Shown here one piece after another: positions 1 through 9,071 of a DNA stretch of 64,000 nt (its first letter is position 1; each line of letters begins with the position of its first letter). Origin of the DNA: Shewanella dokdonensis. Its GTDB lineage: Bacteria > Pseudomonadota > Gammaproteobacteria > Enterobacterales > Shewanellaceae. The stretch covers positions 2,108,001-2,172,000 of the forward strand of contig NZ_CP074572.1 in the NCBI RefSeq assembly GCF_018394335.1. Reading direction: 5' to 3'. The notes under the pieces are model-generated. The model made no database searches. It worked only from the letters and a program-made list of their open reading frames with translations, and was not told the DNA's origin. A program made the position numbers and the translations under genes.

Positions 1-74
1 GTGTGCATCTGGCAAATGTAATGCGCCGTATTCGTGTATTACCTGAAGTGCTGCGTATTTCCCGTAACCGCTAA
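1..74 (+). CDS. spoT: SpoT, bifunctional (p)ppGpp synthase/hydrolase, C-terminal end only
   Basis: The reading frame enters from the left edge (first full codon at 3) and ends with TAA at 72-74. The visible 23 residues include [18 protein letters not shown], which resembles the extreme C-terminus of SpoT, the end of its regulatory ACT domain. SpoT makes and degrades the stringent-response alarmone (p)ppGpp. ridA follows after 23 bases with its own ribosome binding site, so the two may be co-transcribed. Only the tail is visible, so the call depends on the match of this short segment and on recG lying a few genes downstream, as it does near spoT in many gammaproteobacteria. Confidence 0.8.
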   Translation, partial: VHLANVMRRIRVLPEVLRISRNR

Positions 75-97
75 ATCATAAGGAGTTTGCAAACGTT

Positions 98-481
98 ATG
101 GCGGAAAAAATAATTATTGCAACCGACAAAGCCCCAGCGGCGATTGGTACATATTCCCAGGCGGTTAAAGTCGGCACTACCGTGTATTTATCCGGGCAGA
201 TCCCGCTGGATCCTGTCCGCATGGAACTCGTTGGTGATGATTTTGACTCCCAAGTTGTTCAGGTATTCGAGAATTTGCAGGCTGTCTGCCAAGCCGCAGG
301 TGGTAGTCTGGCCGATATCGTTAAACTGAATATCTATATGGTTGATTTGGCTAACTTTGCCAAAGTTAACGAAGTGATGGGACGCTACTTCCCACAACCT
401 TATCCTGCCCGTGCCGCCATTGGGGTTAAGCAATTGCCTAAAGGCGCCCAGGTGGAGATGGATGGAGTGCTAGAACTCTAA
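98..481 (+). CDS. ridA: RidA family reactive enamine/imine deaminase
   Basis: This 127-residue protein has the usual length of the RidA (YjgF/YER057c/UK114) family. RidA hydrolyses reactive 2-aminoacrylate and related enamines released by pyridoxal-phosphate enzymes, protecting the cell from damage. The signature near the C-terminus is present: Arg105 in YPARAAIGV, which in the family binds the substrate carboxylate, and Glu120 in GAQVEMDGV. The start ATG at 98 follows an AGGAG Shine-Dalgarno at 81-85. It lies just after spoT and is followed by a hairpin terminator, so transcription probably ends here. The family assignment is firm. The exact substrate range cannot be read from sequence. Confidence 0.93.
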   Translation: MAEKIIIATDKAPAAIGTYSQAVKVGTTVYLSGQIPLDPVRMELVGDDFDSQVVQVFENLQAVCQAAGGSLADIVKLNIYMVDLANFAKVNEVMGRYFPQPYPARAAIGVKQLPKGAQVEMDGVLEL

Positions 482-501
482 TCGTTATCTTCAGCGAACA
501 T

Positions 502-530
502 AGAAAAGGCGCTTAAATAGCGCCTTTTCT
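502..530 (+). terminator. Hairpin terminator after ridA
   Basis: A perfect 12-base inverted repeat (502-513 with 519-530) has a 5-base loop. Its arms begin AGAAAAGGCGCT and end in CCTTTTCT, so the T-run is within the descending arm. It would stop transcription coming from spoT-ridA. Confidence 0.75.
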
Positions 531-917
531 ATGGAAGTGATCCGCTAGCGACCACCATTCCCAACTGTCGATGGGGCTAGGCCCGCTTGTTTAAACCACA
601 CTTCTGCGCGATATTTTTCGGCGGGTGTGGGGGTATATTCCTGCCACACATCCTATTCTGACCTACGATCTCTAATCTATTATTGCTCAACACTCAATTT
701 GGTAGTACGGAGATATTTCTCACAGATGGAAAACTCTGTAGGTACAAACAATATAATATCTGTCGATTGATGATCGGTAAGGCTCATCGGATTTGCGCCC
801 TGGTTATTTGCCCTTCATAATCAAACAAGCGTTTTATATTTTAGAAAACATAGAGTTTCAGTAGCCACTGTATTTTTGGGGAATACTGCGGCGCGTTAAC
901 CTAATAGGGGAAAGGCC
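531..917. other. Intergenic region between ridA and the acyl-CoA synthetase
   Basis: No convincing gene is present in these 387 bases. The left part contains a 36-codon open stretch on the minus strand (stop at 545-547, preceding in-frame stop at 653-655). Its translation looks protein-like (for example AEKYRAEVWFKQAGL), but it has no ATG and no continuation upstream. It could be the remnant tail of a lost gene or chance. The right part is AT-rich and probably carries the promoter of the downstream gene. I could not pick out a clear -35/-10 pair. Confidence 0.5.
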
Positions 918-2576
918 ATGTCAGCATCGTATAAAAGCCCAGTAGAAATGTTAGCTCAGTGGGCTGATGTCCAGGGGGACGCGGTGTATTTGCGGCAACC
1001 AATAAAAGGTCAGTTCCGCGATTACAGTTGGCGTCAGGTACAACAAACCGTGCAACGTCTGGCGGGAGCGCTACGCCATCTTGGCTATCAACCAGGAGAC
1101 AAAATAGCTCTGTTGTCAAAGAACTGTGCGGAATGGTTTATCACGGATCTGGCGCTGATGTACGGCGGCTATATCAGTGTGCCTATCTATCCAACCGCTA
1201 ACGCTGACACTATCCGTTATGTGCTGGAACATAGCGGCAGCAAAGCCATTTTTGTCGGTAAGCTGGATCACTGGGCGGAACAGGAAACGGGCGTCGGTGG
1301 TGAATTACTGCGCCTGGCACTGCCTTACGATACTATGCCCGCCCAATATCAATGGTTGCAGTTGTTGAACATGGGGCAACCGTTACTGGAAGCGCCAGAG
1401 CCATTACCTGAACAGGTAATGACGCTTATTTATACGTCAGGTTCTACCGGTAAGCCCAAAGGTGCCGTGCAAACTTTTGCCAGTTACAGCTGGACCTGTA
1501 ATGCCGTGGTGCGCGATCTCAAAGCCAACCAGCAAGATCGCTTATTATCCTATTTGCCATTGGCACACATCACAGAGCGTGTTGCCATTGAAGGCTCATC
1601 ATTTTATGCGGGCTGCCCAGTCGCCTTTGTTGAGAGCCTAGATACCTTTGTTACGGATGTGCAACGGATGCAGCCTACCGTGTTTTTCTCAGTGCCAAGG
1701 CTGTGGACCTTGTTCCAGAAAAATATTATCGACAAGGTCGGTAGCTTTAACAAACTGAATCTGCTGCTGAAAATTCCACTACTGAATTGGTTAGTAAAAC
1801 GTAAGATCCATCAAGGGCTTGGGCTGGGCAAGTCACGACTATTAGGTTCAGGTTCTGCCCCTATTCCACCGTCACTGGTGCAGTGGTATCACAGCATTGG
1901 ACTGGATATTTGTGAAGCCTGGGGAATGACTGAAAACTGTGCTTACTCCATTATCAATTATCCGTTTGATGCCAGCAAAATTGGCACCGTTGGTAAGCCG
2001 ATAGTTGGTTGCAGCATTAAACGTGCGGCTGACGGCGAATTACTGGTCAAAAGCCCAGGGTTGATGAAAGAGTATTACCAAGCGCCCGAAGCCACCGCCG
2101 CCGCTTTTGATGAAGAGGGTTATTTCCGCACTGGCGATCTGTGTGAGATTGATAAAGAGGGTTGTGTCAGCATTACGGGTCGCGTGAAAGACAACTTCAA
2201 AACCGCTAAAGGCAAGTATGTTGCACCTGTGCCAATTGAACGTAAACTGGCACAGGATCCACATGTTGAACTGCTGTGTGTGATTGGTTCTGGTCTGCCT
2301 CATCCGGTGGCACTGGTACAACTCGCAGAAGGGGCAACACTGCAACCCAGAGAGGAAGTAAGGGCATCGCTGAAAGCGACACTGGATGCCATTAATCCCA
2401 ACTTAGAATCCCATGAGACAGTCGATGCCATCGTCGTTGTGAATGAGCCATGGACTATCGAAAATGATGTGTTGACCCCGACACTGAAAATCAAACGCCA
2501 TGTGTTAGAGCAACGCTACACAGCTAAAGTCGACGGCTGTCGAGGGGCAGTGGTTGTCTGGGAAGATGAGATTTAA
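918..2576 (+). CDS. AMP-forming acyl-CoA synthetase (long-chain fatty acid--CoA ligase-like)
   Basis: This 552-residue protein is a complete member of the adenylate-forming (ANL) superfamily, which activates a carboxylic acid with ATP and then loads it on CoA. Visible motifs are the P-loop-like LIYTSGSTGKPKGAV (about residues 171-185), LSYLPLAHITER, the adenine-binding EAWGMTENCAYS, the hinge YFRTGDLCEID and the GRVKDNFKTAKGKYVAP segment with the C-terminal-domain lysine. This arrangement is closest to long-chain/FadD15-like synthetases. The ATG at 918 follows an AGGGGAAAGG purine stretch. It stands alone, flanked by intergenic DNA and a hairpin, so it is probably monocistronic. The exact acid substrate is unknown. 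Confidence 0.85.
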   Translation: MSASYKSPVEMLAQWADVQGDAVYLRQPIKGQFRDYSWRQVQQTVQRLAGALRHLGYQPGDKIALLSKNCAEWFITDLALMYGGYISVPIYPTANADTIRYVLEHSGSKAIFVGKLDHWAEQETGVGGELLRLALPYDTMPAQYQWLQLLNMGQPLLEAPEPLPEQVMTLIYTSGSTGKPKGAVQTFASYSWTCNAVVRDLKANQQDRLLSYLPLAHITERVAIEGSSFYAGCPVAFVESLDTFVTDVQRMQPTVFFSVPRLWTLFQKNIIDKVGSFNKLNLLLKIPLLNWLVKRKIHQGLGLGKSRLLGSGSAPIPPSLVQWYHSIGLDICEAWGMTENCAYSIINYPFDASKIGTVGKPIVGCSIKRAADGELLVKSPGLMKEYYQAPEATAAAFDEEGYFRTGDLCEIDKEGCVSITGRVKDNFKTAKGKYVAPVPIERKLAQDPHVELLCVIGSGLPHPVALVQLAEGATLQPREEVRASLKATLDAINPNLESHETVDAIVVVNEPWTIENDVLTPTLKIKRHVLEQRYTAKVDGCRGAVVVWEDEI

Positions 2577-2589
2577 GCGACTCCAGTCT

Positions 2590-2618
2590 GAAAGGTCCTG
2601 ATGTTCATGGGACCTTTC
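2590..2618. terminator. Hairpin terminator after the acyl-CoA synthetase
   Basis: An inverted repeat GAAAGGTCC (2590-2598) pairs with GGACCTTTC (2610-2618) around an 11-base loop, 14 bases after the stop codon. There is no long T-tract, so efficiency is uncertain. Confidence 0.6.
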
Positions 2619-2715
2619 TGACATATTCTGTCAAAAAATCTTGCTTTGCCAAGTAAACCCCTTATGCTGACACTCCAACGCTATTCACCGTATTAACTCG
2701 TAGGCCGTAATAAAC

Positions 2716-3644
2716 ATGCTGATTTTCATGTCAATTCTTGGGGGATTCCTGATCCTCACTTTTGGTGCAGAAGCCTTGGTGAGAGGCGCCAGTGCCATTG
2801 CATTGCGGCTTGGTGTAACCCCCTTGTTATTGGCCTGACCATTGTGGCATTCGGCACCAGTGCGCCAGAGTTGGCGGTCAGCGTCAAATCGGCATTGGCG
2901 GGCAGCCCCGGCATAGCGTTGGGCAATGTGGTTGGTTCCAATATTGCCAATATTGGCCTGATCCTAGGGTTAACCGCGTTGATCCGTCCGGTGGGTGTGC
3001 AGTCACAGATGGTACGCCGAGATATCCCGCTGATGATTGCCGCTTCAGTGCTGGTATGGTTGTTACTGCTGGATGGCACCCTTGGTCTGTTGGATGGTCT
3101 GTTGCTGTCATTACTGCTGTTAGGATATCTCATCTACAGCTACTACTCCGCGAACGACAATGATGCGGAAGAGATAGAAGCTGGTCCGCGTAATCCATTG
3201 CTGTCACTAGCCTTTATCGCAGTAGGTATCGGCTGCTTGGTCGGTGGCGGTGTGTTATTTGTTGACGGTGCCGTGGAATTAGCGCGCGCCTTTGGGATCA
3301 GTGAAGTCGTTATTGGCCTGACCATCATCGCCATCGGTACCAGCATGCCGGAATTGGTGACCTCAATGGTTGCGGCTAGCAAGGGGCAAAGTGATATTGC
3401 CATTGGCAATGTGGTCGGTTCTAACCTGTTTAACCTGTTAGGGATTTTAGGGATTACCGCACTCGTACACCCCATCAGTGCTGCTGGTTTCAGCATTCTC
3501 GATTTTGGCGTGATGTTGTTATTAGCAATTTTACTGCTGCCACTGGCTCATCGCGGTTACCGTATTGGTCGCCGCGATGGCTTACTGTTGTTGCTGGCAT
3601 ATCTGGCGTACATGGGTTGGCTGGTGACTCACGCAACGGCCTGA
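2716..3644 (+). CDS. Na+/Ca2+ exchanger family membrane protein (YrbG/CaxA-like), frameshifted in a C-run
   Basis: After restoring one base this is a protein of about 309 residues, close to the 325 residues of E. coli YrbG. The K+-dependent Na+/Ca2+ exchanger family has two inverted halves. The signature alpha repeats are visible as AFGTSAPELAVS in the first half and AIGTSMPELVTS in the second, each followed by GNVVGSN. Many hydrophobic segments place it in the inner membrane. The reading from ATG 2716 (MLIFMSILGGF) stops at a TGA just after the C-run 2819-2823. Adding one C gives the expected GVTPLVIGLTIVAFG, so a lost base is much more likely than a real break. A shorter open frame beginning at 2844 would miss the first helices. 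Transport direction is inferred from the family. Confidence 0.85.
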
Positions 3645-3732
3645 TAATGTGGCAGCGGGCAATTATCGCATTGTCAAAGGGCTAATCTTTGATAATATAT
3701 GTATAAATTCACAGTAATCCGGTACTAATGTT

Positions 3733-5806
3733 TTGCAGAGACTGGATCTTATTCCCATTACCGAGCTGAAAGGCGTTGCTGCCAGAATGGCGGGCAAGCT
3801 GGACAAGCTGGGAATTCACACAGTACAGGATCTGCTGTTCCACCTGCCGCTGCGCTACGAAGACCGTACGCGTATCTACGCCATCGCTGAACTGCATCCT
3901 GGCGACTATGGCACCATCGAGGCTGAAATTCAGTCGAGTCAGATTATCAATGGCCGCAAGCGTATGCTGCTGTGCAATGTACGGGATGCCAGCGGCACTA
4001 TGACCTTACGCTTCTTCAATTTTTCGGCGGCGCAGCGTAATGCCATGCAACAGGGGTTGATGATCCGAGCCTATGGTGAAATACGTCACGGCAATCATCA
4101 AGCAGAGATCATTCATCCAGAGTACAAAATCTTCCGTGCGGGAGAAGCCGCAGAACTTAGTGATAGTCTTACCCCTATTTACCCCACCACCGAAGGGTTG
4201 AAACAGGCCAGTTGGATCAAGCTCAGCGGTCAGGCGTTAGAATTACTGCAAGAGGGCGGTCTACAGGAGTTAATTCCTGCGGCGTTGCAACCCAACCAGT
4301 TAAGCTTGGCAACCGCGGTGCGCATACTGCACCGGCCCCCAGCCGATGTTGACCAAGTCCGCCTGTTGCAGGGGCAGCATCCGGCACAACAAAGGTTAGT
4401 GCAAGAGGAACTGCTGGCGCATAACCTCAGTATGTTGAAGTTACGGCAACGCAGTAACCATGATAAAGCGGTATCCTTGCCTGCTACGGGCCAGCTATTG
4501 CAACCCTTTCTCCAGGCGTTGCCATTCCGGCCAACCAACGCTCAGCAACGAGTGGTGGCGGATATCGGCCATGATATGGCAAAACCACAGCCAATGATGC
4601 GGCTGGTGCAGGGAGATGTCGGTTCCGGGAAGACCTTAGTGGCCGCAATGGCGGCACTACAGGCGATTGAAAACGGCTATCAGGTGGCAATGATGGCGCC
4701 TACCGAACTGCTAGCAGAACAACATGCGTTAAATTTCAACCTCTGGTTTGCTCCCTTAGGATTGAAAGTCGGCTGGTTGGCAGGAAAACTGAAAGGCAAG
4801 GCGCGTGAACAATCGTTGCAGGAGATTGCTGATGGCAGCGCGCAGATGGTCATCGGCACCCATGCGATTTTTCAAGAACAGGTACGGTTTCACAACTTGG
4901 CACTGATTATCATTGATGAACAGCATCGATTTGGTGTGCACCAACGCTTAGGGTTACGTGAAAAAGGGGCGGCACAGGGGTATTATCCTCATCAGCTGAT
5001 CATGACTGCTACCCCAATCCCACGGACGCTGGCGATGACGGCATATGCCGATCTGGACACCTCTATCATTGATGAACTCCCCCGGAAGAACACCCGTGAC
5101 TACGGTGGCTATCAGTAACCATAGACGCCAAGAAGTGATTGAGCGGGTGCGCAAAGCCGCACTCGAGGATGGCCGCCAGGCTTACTGGGTCTGTACCTTG
5201 ATTGAAGAATCTGAAGTGTTGCAGTGCCAAGCCGCCGAGGACACCTGGGAAGAGCTGAAAACTGCCTTGCCACAATTGCAGATTGGCCTAGTTCATGGCC
5301 GCATGAAAAGTGCAGAAAAACAGCAAGTCATGGACAGTTTTAAACAAGGGACCGTGAACCTGTTAGTGGCAACCACCGTCATAGAAGTCGGTGTGGATGT
5401 CCCTAATGCCAGTCTGATGATCATCGAAAACCCTGAGCGGTTAGGGTTGGCACAGTTGCATCAGCTACGTGGTCGAGTGGGGCGCGGGGCAGTCGCCAGC
5501 CATTGTGTTTTGATGTACCAGCCGCCATTGTCACCGACAGCAACCAAACGCTTGGGGGTACTCAGACAAAGCAATGATGGCTTTGTGATCGCTCAACAAG
5601 ACTTGGAAATACGTGGTCCAGGTGAAGTGTTAGGCACGCGTCAGACGGGGCTAGCTGAGATGAAAGTAGCTGATTTAGTGCGTGATCAGGCATTGATCCC
5701 ACATATTCAGAAGTTGGCCCAGCACTTAATGCAGCAGGCACCAGAAAATGTTGACGGCATTATTCAGCGCTGGTTGGGAGACAGACAACAATATGTACAA
5801 GCCTGA
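3733..5806 (+). CDS. recG: ATP-dependent DNA helicase RecG, frameshifted
   Basis: RecG drives regression of stalled replication forks and branch migration of Holliday junctions. The restored protein is about 691 residues (E. coli 693). It shows an N-terminal wedge/OB domain, Walker A GDVGSGKT, the DEQH box (IIIDEQHRFG), TATPIPRT, then the second helicase domain with IENPERLGLAQLHQLRGRVGRG. The frame breaks at 5079-5085, where the expected DELPPGRTPVTT needs C6-G3 but C5-G2 is present, a net loss of two bases. The start is also odd: the frame begins with TTG at 3733, while an ATG at 3728 becomes in-frame (MFLQRLD) if the T-run 3731-3734 lacks one T. No strong ribosome binding site distinguishes these two. 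Confidence 0.93.
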
Positions 5807-5979
5807 GCAAAAAAGCCGCATCTGTTCAGGTGATATTCACTCCGCTTGCCGCACAATATTCGGCAAAGGATTCTGTTACATAATTTCCCACGGTCAGCCT
5901 GGCGCTGCCGGGTGGACAACCACGATAAAATTTGCAGAATGAGGGGGCGCTCCTCACTGTTGTGATGAAAGGATATCCT

Positions 5980-6864
5980 ATGCAAGTCAATGAAGAAGAC
6001 CGAATTACTCACGGCAAACAGGCAGCCAGTGGCAATGGTATTGTCTGGGGGCTAGCGTTATTGGTGGTTGTACTGGCTGGCGGTGGTTGGTATTACCTGA
6101 CCAAAGACGAAGCACCGCAACAGAGCGAAGAACAAGCTGCCGTTAGTCTGCCTGATATTGCACCAGAACAGCCGCTACCCACTGAGGCCCCGGTGCCTGA
6201 GCCAGCACCAGAGCCGCAGCCAGTTGTGGCGCCACAAGCGCAACCCGCAGCAGAAACACCAACTGCTCCACCCCAAGAGCCTTTGCCCGCACTGGCAGAC
6301 AGCGATAAATTTGTGCATGACAAAGTGGTGAAAATGTCTGATGGCATGGATATCAATCCGTTGCTGAATGAAAGTGACATGGTCAGGCAATTTGTGGTCT
6401 TCGTAGACAATCTGGCGCAAGGGGAATTGGCACGTAAAACCAGTCCGATGAAAGCGCCAACACAAAAATTCAGCGTATCGGATATCACCAATAAAACTTA
6501 TCTAGATCCAGATAGTTACCATCGGTATGATGTTTATGCTGATTTTGTCAGCGGGCTTAATGATGAGCAATTGCTGACAACCTATAAACAGATGTTACCA
6601 TTGCTGGATCAGGCATTTTCCGAACTGGGTTATCCCAATGTCAGTTTTAATCAGCGGTTGCATCAGGCGCTTAAAGTGCTGCTGGCAACGCCGATTGTTG
6701 AAGAACCCATCGAACTGTACTCCATCAGTGTTAATTACAAGTTTGTTGATCCCAAACTAGAAGCGTTGCCCAATGCCCAGAAATTGCTGATCCGCATGGG
6801 GCCAGATAACACGCGAAAGCTCAAGAAAGTGTTACGTCATCTGCAAACGTTGCTGCCTCAATAA
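5980..6864 (+). CDS. DUF3014 family single-pass membrane protein
   Basis: The ATG at 5980 (MQVNEEDRITHGK) follows GAAAGGA and is preferred to an upstream in-frame start at 5932. The protein has 294 residues: a short cytoplasmic N-terminus, one transmembrane helix at about 20-39 (IVWGLALLVVVLAGGGWYY), a Pro/Glu/Gln-rich linker to about residue 100, and a conserved C-terminal domain that I recognise as DUF3014. The topology predicts an inner-membrane anchor with the DUF domain in the periplasm. Its function is unknown. It lies 173 bases after recG and is followed by a strong terminator, so it may be its own unit. Confidence 0.75.
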   Translation: MQVNEEDRITHGKQAASGNGIVWGLALLVVVLAGGGWYYLTKDEAPQQSEEQAAVSLPDIAPEQPLPTEAPVPEPAPEPQPVVAPQAQPAAETPTAPPQEPLPALADSDKFVHDKVVKMSDGMDINPLLNESDMVRQFVVFVDNLAQGELARKTSPMKAPTQKFSVSDITNKTYLDPDSYHRYDVYADFVSGLNDEQLLTTYKQMLPLLDQAFSELGYPNVSFNQRLHQALKVLLATPIVEEPIELYSISVNYKFVDPKLEALPNAQKLLIRMGPDNTRKLKKVLRHLQTLLPQ

Positions 6865-6870
6865 CAGATG

Positions 6871-6900
6871 AATGCCCATGTGACCCCATGGGCATTTTTT
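6871..6900 (+). terminator. Rho-independent terminator after the DUF3014 gene
   Basis: AATGCCCATG (6871-6880) pairs with CATGGGCATT (6887-6896), followed by a T-run to 6900. It separates the DUF3014 gene from the aryl polyene operon. Confidence 0.85.
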
Positions 6901-7062
6901 GTTAACGGTCAAATATCCTGTTAACAAATACCTTCTGTAGACGCCGTCATTCAATGTAAACTAGCCACTTATTCTGAATCAAACACAGGAAGAGTTGTTG
7001 CCGGACCTCATGGATGTTGCCGACATGCCATAGGCGATGGTTAACAGTTCAGAGACTCAACG

Positions 7063-7788
7063 GTGCAACTAGCTTTTAGCATTCTCAGTTGGGGAGCATG
7101 GTCTCCCGATTATCAGCAACAACAGGACTGGCAACACTGGCAGCATGCCGACAAAGTTGCACCTGTGTCTGCTGCTGCACCGTCATTAACACAAATACCC
7201 TCTATGCAAAAACGCCGTTTTAGTCGGTTGACTAAAATGATGCTAGAAGCCGCCTTTCAGGCAGCAGCGCCACAGCACTGCCGTTCAGTTTTTGCGTCAC
7301 GACATGGTGAGCTACACCGAACTGTGGTGTTGTTGGAGGATATTCTCAGTAAACAGCCGTTGTCACCCACAGGCTTCAGCCAGTCAGTGCATAACACGGC
7401 CAGTGGCGTTTTCGGGATAGTGACGCAGAATCAAGCGGCTTCCACCTCCATTGCGGCTGGCAGTCATACCTTAGCTCAAGCGCTATTGGAAAGTTGGGGT
7501 CAGTTAGCCGAAGATCCTAGCCCAATACTGTTGGTTTTTGGTGATGATCCAGTGCCTCCTGTTTATGATAAATTCACCGATGAACCCGAATACCCGTTGG
7601 CACTGGCGTTGGTGTTGGCGCCCGCGCCGCATCCAGGGATAGCAACCTTGACCTTAACGCCGCAAAAGGTGGAGACCAGACAACTCTGCTACGGTGAGTT
7701 GCTACAGAGTTTGGCAACGGGTGACTGTCTGGATGGCGCGCTAGCGGGAATGCAGTGGCAACTTCTTGCTGGGAGCCGCTCATGTTGA
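7063..7788 (+). CDS. apeC: Aryl polyene chain-length factor (KS-like protein without active-site Cys), ApeC-like
   Basis: This 241-residue protein corresponds to the ketoacyl-synt_2 family found at the start of aryl polyene clusters. It resembles the N-terminal half of a ketosynthase (SILSWGAWSP, SRLTKMMLEAA, FASRHGEL). At the nucleophile site it has SVHNTASGVFG, with no Cys. In the characterised Xenorhabdus system ApeC is the chain-length factor that pairs with the ketosynthase ApeO, so it probably shapes the polyene length rather than catalysing. The start is a GTG at 7063 with no strong ribosome binding site. It is the first gene of a roughly 15-kb overlapping operon, and its stop overlaps the next start by 7 bases. 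Confidence 0.8.
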   Translation: MQLAFSILSWGAWSPDYQQQQDWQHWQHADKVAPVSAAAPSLTQIPSMQKRRFSRLTKMMLEAAFQAAAPQHCRSVFASRHGELHRTVVLLEDILSKQPLSPTGFSQSVHNTASGVFGIVTQNQAASTSIAAGSHTLAQALLESWGQLAEDPSPILLVFGDDPVPPVYDKFTDEPEYPLALALVLAPAPHPGIATLTLTPQKVETRQLCYGELLQSLATGDCLDGALAGMQWQLLAGSRSC

Positions 7789-8573
7789 GTTCAGCTAACG
7801 GTATTGGCTATGTACCACGGTGGCTGGCAGGCATGAGCTGTTATATCACTTTTGGTATTGGTGGCCTGCTTAGTTCGCTGACAATACTGCCCATTCTCAA
7901 GTATTGGCCTGGGGCACCAGCAAAACGTATTCAACGGGTACAAAAGGCGGTGCATCTGATGTTCCGTGGCTTTGTCAGAATGCTGACTTGGGCTGGCGTG
8001 ATCCATCTGCAAGTACCGCAGAGCCAACTGCTGCGACAGGCTCAGGGGATGGTTGTGGTGGCTAACCATCCGACGCTGATTGATGTTGTGGTGCTGATCA
8101 GTCTGATGCCTAATGCTGGCTGTATTGTGAAACAGGGGATTTGGCGCAATCCATTTATGCGCGGTGTGGTTGCCGCCGCCGGTTATATTCCTAACCGTGG
8201 TGCTGAACTATTGCTGGCAGACTGCCGACAAGTGCTAAATCGGGGCACAAATCTGATCATTTTCCCTGAAGGTACTCGCACAGTAAAAGGTGCTGTTATC
8301 AATGATTTCGCTCGCGGCGCTGCCAATATTGCACTGCGCTGCGGCGCAAACTTGTTGCCCGTGGTGTTGAAAGTGACAGATCCTGGCTTGACCAAACAGG
8401 ATCCCTGGTATGAAATCCCACGCAAGACCATGACTATTCAGGTGTTGCTCGCTGGGCATATCGACACCCCAGAAGCTGCATCTGACAGCAGTGCTAAGCA
8501 AGCCAGAAAACTCACGCACGAGTTAGAAATTTACTATAGACAACAATTAGATGAACACTATGAGCTTACATAA
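7782..8573 (+). CDS. Lysophospholipid acyltransferase family protein (PlsC-like), ApeD position
   Basis: This 263-residue protein starts at ATG 7782 (MLSSANGIGYVP). An in-frame start at 7755 would overlap apeC much more. It carries the PlsC signature: NHPTLID with the catalytic His96-x4-Asp101 pair, and FPEGTRT at 161-167. A hydrophobic N-terminal segment suggests inner-membrane association. In aryl polyene clusters such acyltransferases are thought to attach the polyene or a fatty acid to the lipid anchor of the final product. That role is inferred here from context. Its 3' end overlaps the next gene's start. Confidence 0.8.
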   Translation: MLSSANGIGYVPRWLAGMSCYITFGIGGLLSSLTILPILKYWPGAPAKRIQRVQKAVHLMFRGFVRMLTWAGVIHLQVPQSQLLRQAQGMVVVANHPTLIDVVVLISLMPNAGCIVKQGIWRNPFMRGVVAAAGYIPNRGAELLLADCRQVLNRGTNLIIFPEGTRTVKGAVINDFARGAANIALRCGANLLPVVLKVTDPGLTKQDPWYEIPRKTMTIQVLLAGHIDTPEAASDSSAKQARKLTHELEIYYRQQLDEHYELT

Positions 8574-8814
8574 CGAAATCAAGCAATTGATTATTGATAG
8601 TCTGGATTTAGAGGATGTCAGCGTGGCTGACATCGAGACTGACGCGCCACTTTTTGGCGACGGTTTGGGACTGGACTCTATTGATGCCTTGGAGTTGGGA
8701 CTGGCAATTAAAAAGCAGTTTGATGTCAAGATCGAAGCCAATTCTGAGGCTACCCGTGATCACTTTTACAGTGTCGCGACGTTAGCTAAGTTTATTGAAT
8801 CACAGCGAGTGTAG
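8560..8814 (+). CDS. apeE: Acyl carrier protein 1 of the aryl polyene cluster (ApeE-like)
   Basis: This 84-residue acyl carrier protein starts at ATG 8560 (MSLHNEIKQL), overlapping the previous gene's end. An alternative in-frame start lies at 8551. The phosphopantetheine attachment serine is Ser40 in GLGLDSIDALEL. It is acidic and helical as expected for ACPs. In the related Xenorhabdus system two ACPs, ApeE and ApeF, carry the growing chain and bind the thioesterase ApeK. I give the apeE name by gene order, and the two could be swapped. A second ACP follows after only 9 bases. Confidence 0.8.
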   Translation: MSLHNEIKQLIIDSLDLEDVSVADIETDAPLFGDGLGLDSIDALELGLAIKKQFDVKIEANSEATRDHFYSVATLAKFIESQRV

Positions 8815-8823
8815 GAGACTGTC

Positions 8824-9071
8824 ATGCAAAACCGTGAGCAGATCCTGCAGATGCTGAGCCGTATTCTGGAAGATGAATTTGAAATAGATGCGGCAGATAT
8901 CACGCCTGAAGCATCGCTGTATCAGGATCTGGATTTAGATAGTATTGATGCTGTGGATTTAGTGATAAAACTGCAGCAGATCACTGGCAAAAAATCCAGC
9001 CAGAGGCCTTCAAAGCGGTAAGAACCGTGGATGATGTGGTCAGTGCCATTCAGCAACTGGTCAATGAGTGA
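8824..9071 (+). CDS. apeF: Acyl carrier protein 2 of the aryl polyene cluster (ApeF-like), frameshifted in an A-run
   Basis: This ACP has phosphopantetheine Ser40 in DLDLDSIDAVDL. As written the frame ends at 9021 after ITGKK. Adding one A to the run 8989-8994 (A6 to A7) restores a normal fourth helix (TVDDVVSAIQQLVNE) and a stop at 9069-9071, giving 82 residues. The restored stop overlaps the ATG of the next gene at 9071, matching the overlaps elsewhere in the operon. This is strong support that the base is missing from the sequence rather than from the organism. ApeE/ApeF naming is by order. Confidence 0.85.
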
